A DNA stretch of 64,000 nt from Halalkalibacter nanhaiisediminis (GCF_007830185.1 NZ_VLKZ01000004.1:1-64000); one strand, 5' to 3'. Counted from the first letter of the stretch, positions 32,491-42,624 are shown. Numbers and translations: made by a program. Notes: generated from the sequence alone by a model not told the origin.

Positions 32491-33669
32491 ATGAGTGAAT
32501 TATTTAATCAAGTGATTGAACGTAGAGGCACAGATTCAATGAAATGGGATATGACAAAGGAGCGCTTCGGTGGTGAAGATCTGTTGCCGATGTGGGTAGC
32601 GGATATGGATTTTCGAGCACCGCAAGCTGTACTAGATGCTTTGCATGCCAAAGTTGAGCATGGTATTTTCGGTTATCCAGCTCATTCAAAAAGTGTCGAT
32701 GTAGCCGTACAAGGGTGGCTGAAGCGCAGGTATTATTGGGAAGTGGACGCAAATGCGTTTATCTATACAAATGGCATTGTGCCAACGATTAGCTATATTA
32801 TTCAAGCGTTCACCGAGCCAGGTGATGAGGTCATCATTCAAACGCCCGTTTACTATCCGTTTTATGATGTTGTCAAAAAAAATAATCGTGAATTAGTACG
32901 AAATCCACTATCATTTGATGGTGACAAATATGAGATGGATTTAAATCATTTAGAAGAAGTCATAACAGCCAACACGAAAATGCTTGTTCTTTGCCATCCT
33001 CACAATCCAGTAGGACGCGTCTGGAAAAGAGATGAATTAGAAAAGCTTGCCGCTATTTGTAAAAAGCATAATTTACTTGTTGTTTCTGATGAAATTCATG
33101 CCGATTTATTATTTAAAGGTCAGCAGCATATTCCGTTTGCCTCGCTTAATGAGGATACTGCACAAAGAACGTTTACTTGCTTAGCACCTAGTAAAACATT
33201 TAATCTTGCAGGGATTCAAACGTCATATGTTGTTGTTGAAAATGAGAAGATGCATACAAGATTGAAAAATCATTTAGCGAATTCTTTTGCGAATATGACG
33301 AATAGTTTTGCTGAGGTCGCTACAGAAGCTGCTTATAATCACGGAGAAGAGTGGCTTGAAGAATTAATGGAATATGTACAAAGTAACTATGAATTCGTGA
33401 AAGAATATGTTAATGAGCATATGCCAGTACTTAGAGTCATGGATTCTGAGGGTACATACCTTCTATGGCTTGACTGCTCCAAGCTCCCTCTAACAGCAGC
33501 TGAACGTAAGAAATGGTTAGTAGAAGAAGCGAAGGTTGCCCTTAATCATGGACCGATTTTTGGAGAAGAGGGTACAAATTTTGAGCGAATCAATTTAGCT
33601 TGTCCAAGAGAAACGTTACAAAAAGGGCTTGAACAAATCCAAGAAGCATATAAGAAAAATAAATTTTAA
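32491..33669 (+). CDS. patB: PLP-dependent C-S lyase of the MalY/PatB family (cystathionine beta-lyase)
   Basis: A 392-aa fold-type I aminotransferase-like enzyme. It starts with the family signature RRGTDSMKWDMTKERFGGED with LLPMWVADMDF, then HPHNPVGRVWKRDEL, the DEIHADLLF substrate loop and the PLP Lys in APSKTFNLAGIQTSY (about 232). PatB/MalY enzymes cleave cystathionine or cysteine conjugates. It is a single gene; a 300-bp leader (32179-32490) has a TATGAT -10-like box near 32370 but no recognisable riboswitch. The second ATG was preferred as start from family alignment. Confidence 0.88.
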   Translation: MSELFNQVIERRGTDSMKWDMTKERFGGEDLLPMWVADMDFRAPQAVLDALHAKVEHGIFGYPAHSKSVDVAVQGWLKRRYYWEVDANAFIYTNGIVPTISYIIQAFTEPGDEVIIQTPVYYPFYDVVKKNNRELVRNPLSFDGDKYEMDLNHLEEVITANTKMLVLCHPHNPVGRVWKRDELEKLAAICKKHNLLVVSDEIHADLLFKGQQHIPFASLNEDTAQRTFTCLAPSKTFNLAGIQTSYVVVENEKMHTRLKNHLANSFANMTNSFAEVATEAAYNHGEEWLEELMEYVQSNYEFVKEYVNEHMPVLRVMDSEGTYLLWLDCSKLPLTAAERKKWLVEEAKVALNHGPIFGEEGTNFERINLACPRETLQKGLEQIQEAYKKNKF

Positions 33670-33821
33670 TATTCAACAAAAAGCAGCAGGATCTACGATG
33701 TTTTTGTCGAATTGAATTTTCATTATCATAGTGAAGAGCTTGGCCGAATAGACTTGAATGAAAGGAACAATAACGGTACGACAACCGTATTGGAATTTTC
33801 TACAAAGGAGACATAAACACT

Positions 33822-33968
33822 ATGGCAGTTGAAAACTTAGTTCAAGAGCTTGTATGTGAATTGCGAAGTAAGCTTGGTAGAGATTTGAAAAATGAAGAAT
33901 TAGAATTGATTGAATGGATTCAACAACGACAATTCGAAAAGCTTTTTCAAGGGGTTAAGAGTTCCTAA
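33822..33968 (+). CDS. 48-residue protein of unknown function
   Basis: A short frame starting MAVENLVQELVCELRSKLG, then RDLKNEELELIEWIQQRQFE, ending in a basic tail. It is amphipathic and helical, without a membrane segment. AAAGGAG lies 11 nt before the ATG and a terminator follows, which support translation. I do not recognise the family. Confidence 0.6.
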   Translation: MAVENLVQELVCELRSKLGRDLKNEELELIEWIQQRQFEKLFQGVKSS

Positions 33969-34045
33969 TAAACCGATATTAAAGTTATGTTAGTGAGTGA
34001 AAAAACGAAAATACAGGTCATTTACGAAAGTAAAAATGATTAAAA

Positions 34046-34082
34046 GGAGAGGTTGACTTTTTATAAGTTGATCTCTTTTTCA
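34046..34082 (+). terminator. Terminator after the 48-residue gene
   Basis: A 12-bp stem with G-U pairs (34048-34059 with 34065-34076), followed by TTTTT. Confidence 0.65.
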
Positions 34083-34256
34083 TTCTGAATTAGAACAAAC
34101 TTTTTACGGGTTAAATGTCTATTTCTTCCCATTTTTAAAAAGTGTTCTCTAGAATAGGACTTAAGTAAGTGTGTTGATTTAGGAGCTAATATGGTTTAAT
34201 GAAGATAAGAAAAATTAGACATTATCGTTAAGCTATAGTAAGAGAGGTGGATTCTT

Positions 34257-34748
34257 GTGAAAACATTTAAGCTTTATTCGTTTTGCTTACTTGAAGGGAA
34301 GTCTGGAAAAGTGGAAAAAAAACCAATTCCTATACAGGATGGTCTGATCATTAATTTGGAAAACAGTGAGCATACGTGGTATATTGATGCCGTTTTTTCT
34401 GCTGATCAGTTCGATTACTTTAAAGATCTTCATGAGCAAGGTGCACATATTTTGGTTGATGTGATCATTACGAGTAAAGATAATCATCCTGCTACAATGA
34501 TTTCAAGTGTTCAGACCATTACTTCGCTTTCTGAGCAAATCAGTATATTATTTGAAGCAAAATTGGCTAAGAAAAAAGATGATGTAGTTGAAAATGTTTT
34601 AGAAGACCTTGTTGAGAAAGGCTATAAGGAAGATTCCTTGCTATCTGAGTTTCGCAGTAAGATGGAAAATTTAGCTGCTCATTCACAGCAATCACTGGAT
34701 GAACTTTATCGTTCTTTGCAAAATAGTGGACAGTATAATTTGAAATAA
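34257..34748 (+). CDS. YwpF-like protein
   Basis: A 163-aa protein that starts MKTFKLYSFCLLEGKSGKVE and contains DGLIINLENSEHTWYIDAVF followed by a C-terminal helical half rich in Lys and Glu (AKLAKKKDDVVENVLEDLVE). This fits the YwpF family of bacilli, whose role is unknown. GTG start behind GAGAGGTGG. No signal peptide. A terminator follows directly. Confidence 0.7.
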   Translation: MKTFKLYSFCLLEGKSGKVEKKPIPIQDGLIINLENSEHTWYIDAVFSADQFDYFKDLHEQGAHILVDVIITSKDNHPATMISSVQTITSLSEQISILFEAKLAKKKDDVVENVLEDLVEKGYKEDSLLSEFRSKMENLAAHSQQSLDELYRSLQNSGQYNLK

Positions 34749-34753
34749 TAGGA

Positions 34754-34790
34754 AGAGACGGTCATTCAATTAAGAGTGATCGTCTTTTTT
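34754..34790 (+). terminator. Terminator of the YwpF-like gene
   Basis: Stem AGACGGTCA/TGATCGTCT (one G-U pair), followed by TTTTT. Confidence 0.75.
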
Positions 34791-34892
34791 ATAAAAAGTT
34801 CACATGGCTACCTGTGGTCACTGGTGCATAGAATGAAATCCCAACCCCATACTAATAGCAAGATTTTAAAGGCTATGAACGGGGGATACTAA

Positions 34893-36107
34893 GTGAAGCA
34901 AGATAAAAAAACATGGGATATTATTTCAATCTCTTCTATTCCATTAGTGATGACTTTAGGAAATTCAATGCTTATTCCTGTGTTGCCCGAAATCGAGAAG
35001 GTACTTGGGATCAGTTCATTTCAAGTCAGTATGTTGATTACAGTCTATTCAATTGTCGCCATCATCTGTATTCCAATTGCGGGGTATCTATCAGATCATA
35101 TTGGAAGAAAAAATGTGATTATCCCTAGTTTAATCATTGCAGCGATTGGAGGATTATTATCTGGATTTGCGGCTTGGCAAATGGAAAATCCATATTGGAT
35201 CTTAATTATAGGTCGTTTACTGCAGGGGATTGGTGCAGCGGGAGCGGCTCCAATTGTTATGCCTCTTGTAGGAGATTTATACTCAGATGAAAAAGAGGTT
35301 AGTGAGGGGCTTGGAATGATTGAAACATCAAATACGTTAGGAAAAGTTTTAAGTCCAATTCTTGGTGCCGCTTTAGCTATGGCTGTTTGGTACATGCCTT
35401 TTTTCGCTTTTCCTATTTTCTGCTTTATTTCAATATTGTTAATGTTATTTCTTGTGAAAGAGCCGCAGATGAAGAAAGATGCACCTGCTTTTCTGGCATT
35501 TTTGCAATCATTAAAGGTTATATTTAAGCGCGAAGGCCGTTGGTTATATGCGGTGTTTACCGTTGGGGGCATTTGTATGTTCGTTTTATTTGGGGTTCTT
35601 TTTTATTTATCCACGATGCTAGAAGAAACGTATCAAATTGTCGGAATGAAAAAAGGGATTCTATTGGCCATTCCTCTTGCTGCTTTGTGTATTTCTTCAT
35701 ATGCCACGGGAAAAGTAATTGGCGAAGAGAAGCAAAAAATGAAGTGGTTAACCGTCTTTGGGATCGGTTTGTTAACCATCGCTGTCATATCGGTCTCTTT
35801 TTCTAAAGATATTTATCTATTGCTTACGGCATTATTTGTTAGTGGGATTGGTATTGGCATTGCACTTCCTAGTTTAGATGCACTTGTAACCGAGGGAATT
35901 AAAATGGAGCAACGAGGGTCGATTACATCGTTTTATAGTAGCATGCGCTTTGTTGGAGTGGCGCTTGGTCCACCTGTTTTTGCTTTACTGATGAAAACAT
36001 CACACTTTTTCATGTTTATCGCAAATGGAGTAATTTGCCTACTTGCGCTCATTCTCGTTTTAATAGCGATTAAGCCTGATGAAGAGGTGAAGGCAACTTG
36101 GTCATAA
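34893..36107 (+). CDS. Major facilitator superfamily exporter (DHA1-like)
   Basis: A 404-aa protein with twelve predicted membrane helices. The MFS motif A is GYLSDHIGRKNVI between helices 2 and 3 (about 65-77). IIGRLLQGIGAAGAAPIVMP is the motif B region with the Arg, and the ISPILGAALA-like LSPILGAALAMA is motif C, typical of drug:H+ antiporters. Substrate unknown. GTG start behind ACGGGGG. It lies 68 bp before ytkD and may be cotranscribed with it. Confidence 0.85.
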   Translation: MKQDKKTWDIISISSIPLVMTLGNSMLIPVLPEIEKVLGISSFQVSMLITVYSIVAIICIPIAGYLSDHIGRKNVIIPSLIIAAIGGLLSGFAAWQMENPYWILIIGRLLQGIGAAGAAPIVMPLVGDLYSDEKEVSEGLGMIETSNTLGKVLSPILGAALAMAVWYMPFFAFPIFCFISILLMLFLVKEPQMKKDAPAFLAFLQSLKVIFKREGRWLYAVFTVGGICMFVLFGVLFYLSTMLEETYQIVGMKKGILLAIPLAALCISSYATGKVIGEEKQKMKWLTVFGIGLLTIAVISVSFSKDIYLLLTALFVSGIGIGIALPSLDALVTEGIKMEQRGSITSFYSSMRFVGVALGPPVFALLMKTSHFFMFIANGVICLLALILVLIAIKPDEEVKATWS

Positions 36108-36175
36108 AAAGAGTTGGTGTTCTCACTTTTCCTCGGTATACTTTTAAGGAAAGGTAGATAGAGGAGCGGAGTGAG

Positions 36176-36649
36176 ATGAAACAATTTCTTGATCAAAAAG
36201 GTTGTCATGTACGAATTACATTTGATGATCAGATGTTTTCTAAGGAAGTTGGACATGTGTGGGTCGTCTGTCGCTTTGGTGATAAGTGGTTACTGACGCA
36301 GCATCGTACAAGAGGGATTGAATTTCCAGGTGGGAAGGTTGAAAAAGGAGAATCGGCTTTGGAAGCAGCTGAACGTGAGGTGCATGAAGAAACAGGTGCA
36401 CAGGTCGATTCTATTTCCTACATCGGTCAATATGAAGTGAGCTGCGGTGAAGACGTCATGTATAAAAATGTTTATTTTGCTTCCATTGCAGAAATATTAA
36501 AAAAAGAGGACTATCTTGAAACGAACGGTCCTGTATTACTTGATGAGCTACCAGCAGACATTCAATCAGATAAGAAATTTAGTTTTATGATGAAGGATCA
36601 AGTATTACCGCTTGTATTAGAAGAATTAATCAAGTTGCAACTGCTTTAA
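36176..36649 (+). CDS. ytkD: Nudix hydrolase YtkD (8-oxo-dGTP diphosphatase)
   Basis: A 157-aa Nudix enzyme with the box GGKVEKGES...REVHEETGAQ (about 55-77), matching GX5EX7REUXEEXGU. YtkD of B. subtilis cleans the nucleotide pool of 8-oxo-dGTP and also pyrophosphorolyses RNA 5' ends. Gene order ytkD-ytlDCA-ytmA-pckA is as in B. subtilis. It is convergent with ytlD, sharing a hairpin across the stop codons. Confidence 0.9.
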   Translation: MKQFLDQKGCHVRITFDDQMFSKEVGHVWVVCRFGDKWLLTQHRTRGIEFPGGKVEKGESALEAAEREVHEETGAQVDSISYIGQYEVSCGEDVMYKNVYFASIAEILKKEDYLETNGPVLLDELPADIQSDKKFSFMMKDQVLPLVLEELIKLQLL

Positions 36650-36666
36650 CAGCTGCAACTTGATTA
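36627..36666. terminator. Bidirectional hairpin at the ytkD/ytlD junction
   Basis: A 13-bp stem TAATCAAGTTGCA/TGCAACTTGATTA overlaps both stop codons. There is no long T-tract. Confidence 0.5.
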
Positions 36667-37464
36667 GAACCGTTTTAATACATGATGCTCTGTGAATTCT
36701 ACGGCTTTATACATAATCGTTGCAAGAACAGCAATGACAAGCAAGCTCATAAGAACCAAAGTAAAGTTAAAGACTTGGAAGCCGTAAATAATTAAATAGC
36801 CAAGTCCTTGCTTTGAGACGAGAAATTCTCCGACAATTACCCCAACCCATGACAGGCCAACATTGACCTTTAATGTTGAAACCATTGTTGGCAGGCAGGA
36901 CGGGAAAATGACATGCCGAAATGTTTGTTTTTTTGTTGCGCCGAATGTATTCATCACTTTTAAATAATTTGGATCAACTTCTTTAAATGCTGTAAAGACA
37001 ACCATTGTTGTGATAATGACAGAGATGAGAGCCCCCATAGCGATAATCGAGGTGAATCCAGGGCCTAGGCCAACGATGAGAATGGGTCCAAGAGCTACTT
37101 TGGGCATTGAATTCAAAACGACAAGATAAGGTTCTAATACTCTTGACGTAAATGGTGACCACCAAAGTAATGCTGCAAGGGCAATTCCTGCGACAGTTCC
37201 TATCATAAATCCAAGTATCGTTTCAAACAGGGTTACGGATGTATGCATAAGCAATGAACCATCATGTAATCGTTCAACCAGTAAAACCCCAATGCGAGAA
37301 GGCATACTAAAAAGCAGGGGATCAATCCATTGTGATCTAGCTGCGAGCTCCCATAAGCAAAAGAAGGAGAAAAGGATACTGAGCTGAACAATGAAGATAT
37401 AGCGGTTTTGGCGTTTAAGCGAAGCAAGATAGCTTCTGTGTAGTGATTCAAGTCGTTGCTTCAA
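36664..37464 (-). CDS. ytlD: ABC transporter permease YtlD (nitrate/taurine/thiamine-precursor type)
   Basis: A 266-aa permease with six hydrophobic segments, SsuC/TauC/ThiX-like, with the EAA-type loop [20 protein letters not shown] (about 180-200) contacting the ATPase. It forms the channel of an importer with YtlC and YtlA. It starts at a TTG inside the end of ytlC (17-nt overlap) with GGAGATGGAG upstream. The imported compound is unknown. Confidence 0.88.
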   Translation of the reverse strand: MKQRLESLHRSYLASLKRQNRYIFIVQLSILFSFFCLWELAARSQWIDPLLFSMPSRIGVLLVERLHDGSLLMHTSVTLFETILGFMIGTVAGIALAALLWWSPFTSRVLEPYLVVLNSMPKVALGPILIVGLGPGFTSIIAMGALISVIITTMVVFTAFKEVDPNYLKVMNTFGATKKQTFRHVIFPSCLPTMVSTLKVNVGLSWVGVIVGEFLVSKQGLGYLIIYGFQVFNFTLVLMSLLVIAVLATIMYKAVEFTEHHVLKRF

Positions 37465-38227
37465 AGTTCTCCATCTCCTTCCATATTTGTTGGAATTGCT
37501 CGTTAAATTGTGGATGCGCTCTCGCTTGAAATGGTGAACTAATGGCTATTTCACTTGGTATATTAAAAATTCGATGGATTCGTCCTGGTCTTGGTGAAAG
37601 AAGAATGACGCGATCTGACATGGCGATAGCTTCTCCAATATCATGTGTAACAAGTACGGCCGTTTTTTGCTCGGACTTTAACGTATGAAAAACGAGATCC
37701 TCTAATTTTAATTTCGTTTGGTAGTCGAGTGCAGAGAATGGTTCATCAAGTAACATGAGTGTTGGGTTGGTTGCAAGCATACGTACGAGAGCAACGCGTT
37801 GACGCATACCACCTGATAATTGGTTTGGAAATAAGTCTTTTTTATCACCTAAACCGATTTTTTCAAGCCAATCAATAGCCATGCGTCTAGATTCAGTCGA
37901 GTAGTGACCACGAATTTTTTGTCCGAGTGTGAGATTATCCTCGATCGTACGCCACGGAAAGAGATAATCTTGTTGTAGCATATAGCCGATATTTGCTCTT
38001 GCTTGCTTCTCATTAAGTTCTTGATCCCCTAATGTAATTCGACCACTTGTTGGGCTAAGTAAACCTGCAATAATGGATAGCAGTGTTGTTTTTCCACAAC
38101 CGCTTGGTCCAAGAACGGAGACAAATTCTCCGTCCTGAACGGTAAGCGAAATCGAGTCGAGAGCTAAAGTGGCTTCTTTTTTTGTGACATAGCCCATCGA
38201 GATCTTATGAAGCTGTAAGATGGACAT
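37448..38227 (-). CDS. ytlC: ABC transporter ATP-binding protein YtlC
   Basis: A 259-aa ATPase with Walker [13 protein letters not shown] (about 39-50), Q-loop [10 protein letters not shown], signature [15 protein letters not shown], Walker [13 protein letters not shown] and H-loop [13 protein letters not shown]. It is of the SsuB/TauB/ThiZ type that works with NMT1-like binding proteins. It lies between ytlA and ytlD in one operon. Confidence 0.9.
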   Translation of the reverse strand: MSILQLHKISMGYVTKKEATLALDSISLTVQDGEFVSVLGPSGCGKTTLLSIIAGLLSPTSGRITLGDQELNEKQARANIGYMLQQDYLFPWRTIEDNLTLGQKIRGHYSTESRRMAIDWLEKIGLGDKKDLFPNQLSGGMRQRVALVRMLATNPTLMLLDEPFSALDYQTKLKLEDLVFHTLKSEQKTAVLVTHDIGEAIAMSDRVILLSPRPGRIHRIFNIPSEIAISSPFQARAHPQFNEQFQQIWKEMENFEATT

Positions 38228-38241
38228 TTTAAATCAACCTC

Positions 38242-39237
38242 CTATTTCATGACGTTCTCAGCAATTGTGGTATTAACAAGTGTTTCATAATCGACTGGCT
38301 GAGGAAGCTCACCTGCTTGATCCATAATAAGCTGTAAATTGTCCCATGCCTCTGGTTTGACGAGTGGAGATGTTGCATAAGATCCTTGTGATTTATAGCG
38401 ATCGACAACTTGAGTCACAAGCTCAACAGGTGTATCTTCAAAGAAATCAAGAATGGCTTCAGCGATCACTTCTGCTGGTTGTTCCTCGACCCATTGTTGT
38501 CCTTTATAAAGAGCACGAGTGAAGCGCTCTAGTGTTTCTTGTTCTTCTTCAATCATGCTTTGTTTTGCCATAAAGCCAGTGTACGGGACGGTTCCTGATT
38601 CTGTTCCAAATGATGCCACAATGTGACCAATTCCTTCGTTCTCAAACATTGTTGCTTGTGGCTCGAATAATTGAACGAATTCTCCTGTTCCTGATGCGAA
38701 AGCAGTATGAATATTACCGAAGTCAATATTTTGAATGAGCTCTAGGTCTTGATGGGGATTAATTCCATGTTTCTTTAAAACATGTTCGCCAACCATTTGT
38801 GGCATGCCGCCTTTTCGTTGGCCAAGGAAGACGCTCCCTTTTAAATCCTCCCATTCAAATGAATCAAGCTTCTGGCGTGAAACGAGAAATGTGCCATCGG
38901 TTTGTGTAAGAGCAGCAAAGGTAATAGCAGGGTCAGTTGCTTCTTGAGCGTATACGTAAATGGATGTTTCGGCCCCTACTAATGAGATATCAGCACCATC
39001 TGAGAGTAGGGCAGTCATCGTCTTATCTCCACCCCATGTCGTTGTTAAATCAATATTAATTCCTTCTTCCTCAAAGAAGCCTTGCGACATCGCTGCATAA
39101 AATGGAGCATAAAAAATCGAGCGAGTGACTTCGGCAACACGTAGCGTTTCGCTGTCATTTTTCATTGAGCATCCAGCAAAAGAAAAGAATATAATTAAAG
39201 ATAGAAGCAATAGAAAAGCTTTTTTGAAAAAAGTCAT
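38242..39237 (-). CDS. ytlA: ABC transporter substrate-binding lipoprotein YtlA (NMT1/THI5-like)
   Basis: A 331-aa lipoprotein. Signal peptide FFKKAFLLLLSLIIFFSFAG with lipobox Cys at about residue 22, then an NMT1-like fold (SIFYAPFYAAMSQGFFEEEG, DGADISLVGAETSIYVYAQE, KGSVFLGQRKGGMPQMVGEH). Such proteins bind aliphatic sulfonates, nitrate-like ions or thiamine pyrimidine precursors. No THI-box RNA was seen, so a thiamine link is not supported. The start is 39237 behind GAAGGAGATG; the longer frame reaches into the divergent promoter region. Confidence 0.88.
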   Translation of the reverse strand: MTFFKKAFLLLLSLIIFFSFAGCSMKNDSETLRVAEVTRSIFYAPFYAAMSQGFFEEEGINIDLTTTWGGDKTMTALLSDGADISLVGAETSIYVYAQEATDPAITFAALTQTDGTFLVSRQKLDSFEWEDLKGSVFLGQRKGGMPQMVGEHVLKKHGINPHQDLELIQNIDFGNIHTAFASGTGEFVQLFEPQATMFENEGIGHIVASFGTESGTVPYTGFMAKQSMIEEEQETLERFTRALYKGQQWVEEQPAEVIAEAILDFFEDTPVELVTQVVDRYKSQGSYATSPLVKPEAWDNLQLIMDQAGELPQPVDYETLVNTTIAENVMK

Positions 39238-39333
39238 ACCATTCATCTCCTTCAAAATCATATTGATGTGATAGTGTATGAAGAAGGTGTAAAATGTGTG
39301 TTTGCCTATATAATTTGAGAAAGGAAATGACGT

Positions 39334-40110
39334 ATGAATCATCTGATTGAGAAAGTGAGGATTCCATCACCTCATCCGCGCATTCATTTGTATTTAGTGA
39401 CGTATATAAGTGATGGTCTACGTGTGAAGGGATACTTAGCCATTCCACAATGGGGTGATAAGCTGCCGGGTCTCGTGTACTTAAGAGGTGGAATTAAAAA
39501 TGTCGGAATGGTTCGAATTCAACGTGTAATCCAATGGGCAGCAGAGGGGATGGTTGTACTTGCACCGTTTTATCGTGGTAATAAAGGGGGAGAGGGTAAC
39601 GAGGATTTTTGCGGTGATGATCGTATCGATGCTTTTACAGCCTTTGACCTATTAGAAAGTCTTTCGCATGTAGATCGACAATCACTTCATATACTTGGAT
39701 TCTCCCGAGGTGGAGTGATGGCACTTCTGACAGCCATTGCTCGTCCACAAGCAGCCACTGTAACATGCTGGAACGGCGTCTCGGATATGTTTTTAACATA
39801 TGAAGAGCGGGTTGATTTAAGAAGAATGATGAAACGAGTTATTGGTGGTACTCCTAATAAATACCCAGAGCGCTATACATGGAGGACGCCTTTAAATGAT
39901 CTTGCAAACTTGAGGGCAAAAGTATTGATTATCCATGGGGAGCAGGATCAACATGTCTCAGTTGAGCACGCTTATTCTTTAGAACAAAAGTGCGCTGAAG
40001 TTAATAAACGAGTAGAGACTTGGTATTTCCCGCAGTTCTCTCATCAATTTCCTGCAAGATACCAACGTGAGGTATTAACAGATGCGGCGACGTGGATGAA
40101 GAATCAATAA
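39334..40110 (+). CDS. ytmA: Alpha/beta hydrolase YtmA (prolyl-oligopeptidase-like)
   Basis: A 258-aa serine hydrolase: GLVYLRGGIKNVG oxyanion region, nucleophile elbow GFSRGGV (about 128), then the acid in IIHGEQDQHVS (about 207) and catalytic His in QFSHQFP (about 236). It lacks a beta-propeller, so it is a stand-alone hydrolase. Native substrate unknown. It is divergent from ytlA and convergent with pckA, as in B. subtilis. A TATAAT box at 39309-39314 may be its -10. Confidence 0.88.
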   Translation: MNHLIEKVRIPSPHPRIHLYLVTYISDGLRVKGYLAIPQWGDKLPGLVYLRGGIKNVGMVRIQRVIQWAAEGMVVLAPFYRGNKGGEGNEDFCGDDRIDAFTAFDLLESLSHVDRQSLHILGFSRGGVMALLTAIARPQAATVTCWNGVSDMFLTYEERVDLRRMMKRVIGGTPNKYPERYTWRTPLNDLANLRAKVLIIHGEQDQHVSVEHAYSLEQKCAEVNKRVETWYFPQFSHQFPARYQREVLTDAATWMKNQ

Positions 40111-40112
40111 AA

Positions 40113-40143
40113 GAATAGGGTGCAGCCTAACCGCACCCTATTC
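40113..40143 (-). terminator. Terminator of pckA
   Basis: An 11-bp stem GAATAGGGTGC/GCACCCTATTC, followed on the minus strand by TTTTATTG. It may also stop ytmA transcripts. Confidence 0.7.
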
Positions 40144-40161
40144 CGTGAAAAATGATTTCGT

Positions 40162-41742
40162 TTATTTTGGTCCTGCTGCTTTAATCTCTTCACTTACATG
40201 GTCAAATTTCTGGAAGTTCTCTTTGAAATTCGCTGCAAGTTCTTGTGCTTTCGCATCGTATGCTTCCTTGTCTGTCCATGTTTCGCGTGGTTGTAAAACG
40301 CTATCTGGGACACCTGGGCAATGAAGCGGGATATGAAGACCGAAAATAGAGTCCACTGTTGTTTCCACCGTACGAAGTTCACCGTGCAAAGCAGCTTGAA
40401 CCATTGCTCGTGTATGGCTTAAATTCATCCGTTTCCCTACGCCGTATGGACCACCAGACCAGCCTGTATTCACTAGAAATACATCAACATCATTCTCATC
40501 GATCTTTTGTCCTAGCATTTCAGCATAGCGAGCTGCTGGAAGTGGTAGGAACGGTGCACCGAAGCAAGTAGAGAACGTAGCTTCTGGAGCCGTCACGCCG
40601 CGTTCTGTACCAGCAAGCTTACTTGTGTAGCCCGATAAGAAATGGTACATCGCTTGTTCTTTCGTTAATTTGCTGATAGGAGGCAACACGCCAAAAGCAT
40701 CAGCAGTTAGGAATATAATTGTATTTGGATGACCAGCTATGCTTGGCGTTAAAGCATTTGGAATCGCTTCGAGCGGGTAAGCAGCGCGTGTATTTTCTGT
40801 TAATGAAGTATTGTCGTAATCTGGTTGGCCTGTTTTATCGTTAAGGACGACATTTTCAAGAACAGAACCGAAGCGAATGGCATTCCAGATTTGCGGTTCT
40901 TTTTCTTCAGATAAATTGATACATTTTGCATAGCAACCACCCTCAATATTGAAGACACCATGAGTTGACCAGCCGTGCTCGTCATCCCCAATTAATGAGC
41001 GGTGTGGGTCTGCAGAAAGCGTTGTCTTTCCTGTTCCAGAAAGGCCAAAGAATAAGGCAGTATCTCCTTCTTGACCAGTGTTTGCAGAGCAATGCATAGA
41101 AAGGACTCCTTGTTCAGGAAGGACGAAATTCATCACAGAGAAAATCGACTTTTTCATTTCTCCAGCGTACTCAGTTCCGCCAATTAGAACGATTCGCTCT
41201 TCAAAAGAAATAATAACAAATGCCTCAGAACGAGTTCCATCTACAGCAGGATCTGCTTTGAAAGTTGGTGCTGAAACGATTGTAAAACCGTTTTCAAAAG
41301 ACTGATCATCATCTTCAGTTGGTCTGATAAACAACTGACGTGCAAACAATTGATGCCAAGCAAATTCGTTTATAATTTTCAGAGGTAAACGGTATGTTGG
41401 GTCCGCACCTGCGAATCCTTGTGAAACAAATAGCTCATTTTGTTCCTCTAAATGTTTAATCACTTTTTTGTAAAGGTTAGCAAATGTCTCTTTTTCAATC
41501 GGTTGGTTCACAGAACCCCAGTTGATTTTATCAGCAACGCTAGATTCTTTGACAATGAATTTATCTTTTGGAGAACGACCTGTGTAGGCACCTGTTTCTA
41601 CACTAAGGGCTCCAGTTGCCGTGAGTTTCCCTTCACCGCGCATCAAAGATTTCTCGATTAGAGACGAGATCGGTAAATCATGGTGAACATGGTCTCGTTT
41701 TATTAATTGTGTTAATTCGGATTGTAGGCTAATCGTTTTCAT
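40162..41742 (-). CDS. pckA: Phosphoenolpyruvate carboxykinase (ATP)
   Basis: A 526-aa enzyme that converts oxaloacetate and ATP to PEP for gluconeogenesis. It has the family features [32 protein letters not shown] with SGTGKTTLS (P-loop, about 245), IGDDEHGWS metal and substrate residues, and [15 protein letters not shown]. The start is at 41742, where AAAGGA precedes by 10 nt; the ORF can be read 8 codons further up without an RBS. Single gene. Confidence 0.96.
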   Translation of the reverse strand: MKTISLQSELTQLIKRDHVHHDLPISSLIEKSLMRGEGKLTATGALSVETGAYTGRSPKDKFIVKESSVADKINWGSVNQPIEKETFANLYKKVIKHLEEQNELFVSQGFAGADPTYRLPLKIINEFAWHQLFARQLFIRPTEDDDQSFENGFTIVSAPTFKADPAVDGTRSEAFVIISFEERIVLIGGTEYAGEMKKSIFSVMNFVLPEQGVLSMHCSANTGQEGDTALFFGLSGTGKTTLSADPHRSLIGDDEHGWSTHGVFNIEGGCYAKCINLSEEKEPQIWNAIRFGSVLENVVLNDKTGQPDYDNTSLTENTRAAYPLEAIPNALTPSIAGHPNTIIFLTADAFGVLPPISKLTKEQAMYHFLSGYTSKLAGTERGVTAPEATFSTCFGAPFLPLPAARYAEMLGQKIDENDVDVFLVNTGWSGGPYGVGKRMNLSHTRAMVQAALHGELRTVETTVDSIFGLHIPLHCPGVPDSVLQPRETWTDKEAYDAKAQELAANFKENFQKFDHVSEEIKAAGPK

Positions 41743-42003
41743 TGTCGCAAAATCCTTTCTCCCCAAAGTATTTGGTTATCTTATCGTAGTTAACTTGTTT
41801 ATTAGTATAACACATTAAGATTAATAGTCTATACTATTTAGAAAGTTTTTTCCTTGTGAATGAAAATTTGTTAAATTGGTGGTTTTTCTTCATCTAATTA
41901 GAAAAAATAAAAATGTGTTAAATCCCTATTCTTCTTTTTCGCTGTTGAGTTACATTTCTCCTTCTAATGCATAAGATGAAGCAAAAGAGAGGGGGAACTT
42001 AAT

Positions 42004-42327
42004 ATGGATCAAGTGTCTATGCTCGACATTGCCACAGTATCTGCTGTTGTAGCTGCATTAGTAACTGTGATTGGGAATATCTTTTCAATTGATAGTCGCT
42101 ACCGAGCTCTAATGGCAATTGGGATCGCGTGTGTTCTTTGGTTTATGCCAAGAGAGTGGGGAGAACAGTTTCTCATGGCTCTTATCATTGGTTTAACGGC
42201 AAGTGGTGTGTACAGTCAAGTAAAGCCAAGAGATAATCAAGATGAATTAATGAGGATGCGCATAAAAGAAGAACTACGTAGAGAGCAAGAAGAACAAAAT
42301 AGGAAACAAGACCATACACCTTATTAA
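42004..42327 (+). CDS. Small membrane protein of unknown function
   Basis: A 107-aa protein with about three hydrophobic stretches (about 8-27, 36-48 and 57-70), followed by a highly charged cytoplasmic tail rich in Arg, Glu and Gln (MRMRIKEELRREQEEQN). The RBS AGAGGGGG is strong. It lies between pckA and the metK leader. I do not recognise the family; the layout is holin-like but there is no phage context. Confidence 0.7.
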   Translation: MDQVSMLDIATVSAVVAALVTVIGNIFSIDSRYRALMAIGIACVLWFMPREWGEQFLMALIIGLTASGVYSQVKPRDNQDELMRMRIKEELRREQEEQNRKQDHTPY

Positions 42328-42418
42328 AGGCAGAGCTATCAATACGTTTTTAAGTCTGTTGAGTGATTAACTTCATCAGACTTATCGTCATGATTGAACC
42401 TTGTGTTGAGTTTACAGG

Positions 42419-42447
42419 TTGACACGAGGGGGGATGTACGATATGAT
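42419..42447 (+). promoter_or_regulatory. Sigma-A promoter of metK
   Basis: TTGACA (42419-42424), a 17-nt spacer and TATGAT (42442-42447), 17 nt before the SAM riboswitch. Confidence 0.85.
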
Positions 42448-42463
42448 GTGCATCATACGGATA

Positions 42464-42575
42464 CTCTTATCCTGAGTAGGCGGAGGGACAGGCCCGACGA
42501 AGCCCAGCAACCGACACTTATTGCCATGAGTGAAAAGGTGCTAACCTGCAAGGCATTAGCCTTGAACGATAAGAG
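42464..42575 (+). promoter_or_regulatory. SAM-I riboswitch (S-box)
   Basis: P1 arms CTCTTATC and GATAAGAG enclose the S-box blocks GAGTAGGCGGAGGGAC, GACGAAGCCCAGCAACC, AAGGTGCTAACCTGC and CCTTGAACGAT. When SAM is plentiful the aptamer lets the following terminator form and shuts metK off. Confidence 0.97.
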
Positions 42576-42592
42576 GCGAAAGGTAAACATTC

Positions 42593-42624
42593 AACCCTTT
42601 TCCTCAATGGAAAAGGGTTTTTTC
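42593..42624 (+). terminator. Expression-platform terminator of the SAM riboswitch
   Basis: Stem AACCCTTTTCC/GGAAAAGGGTT with a 5-nt loop, followed by TTTTTC. Confidence 0.9.

Noticed and set aside
35096-35572. 158-codon minus-strand frame
   Set aside because: Antisense shadow of the MFS exporter; composition reflects reversed membrane codons.
38242-39342. Thiamine-precursor role for the YtlACD importer
   Set aside because: NMT1-like binding proteins can suggest it, but no THI-box riboswitch or thiamine genes are present.
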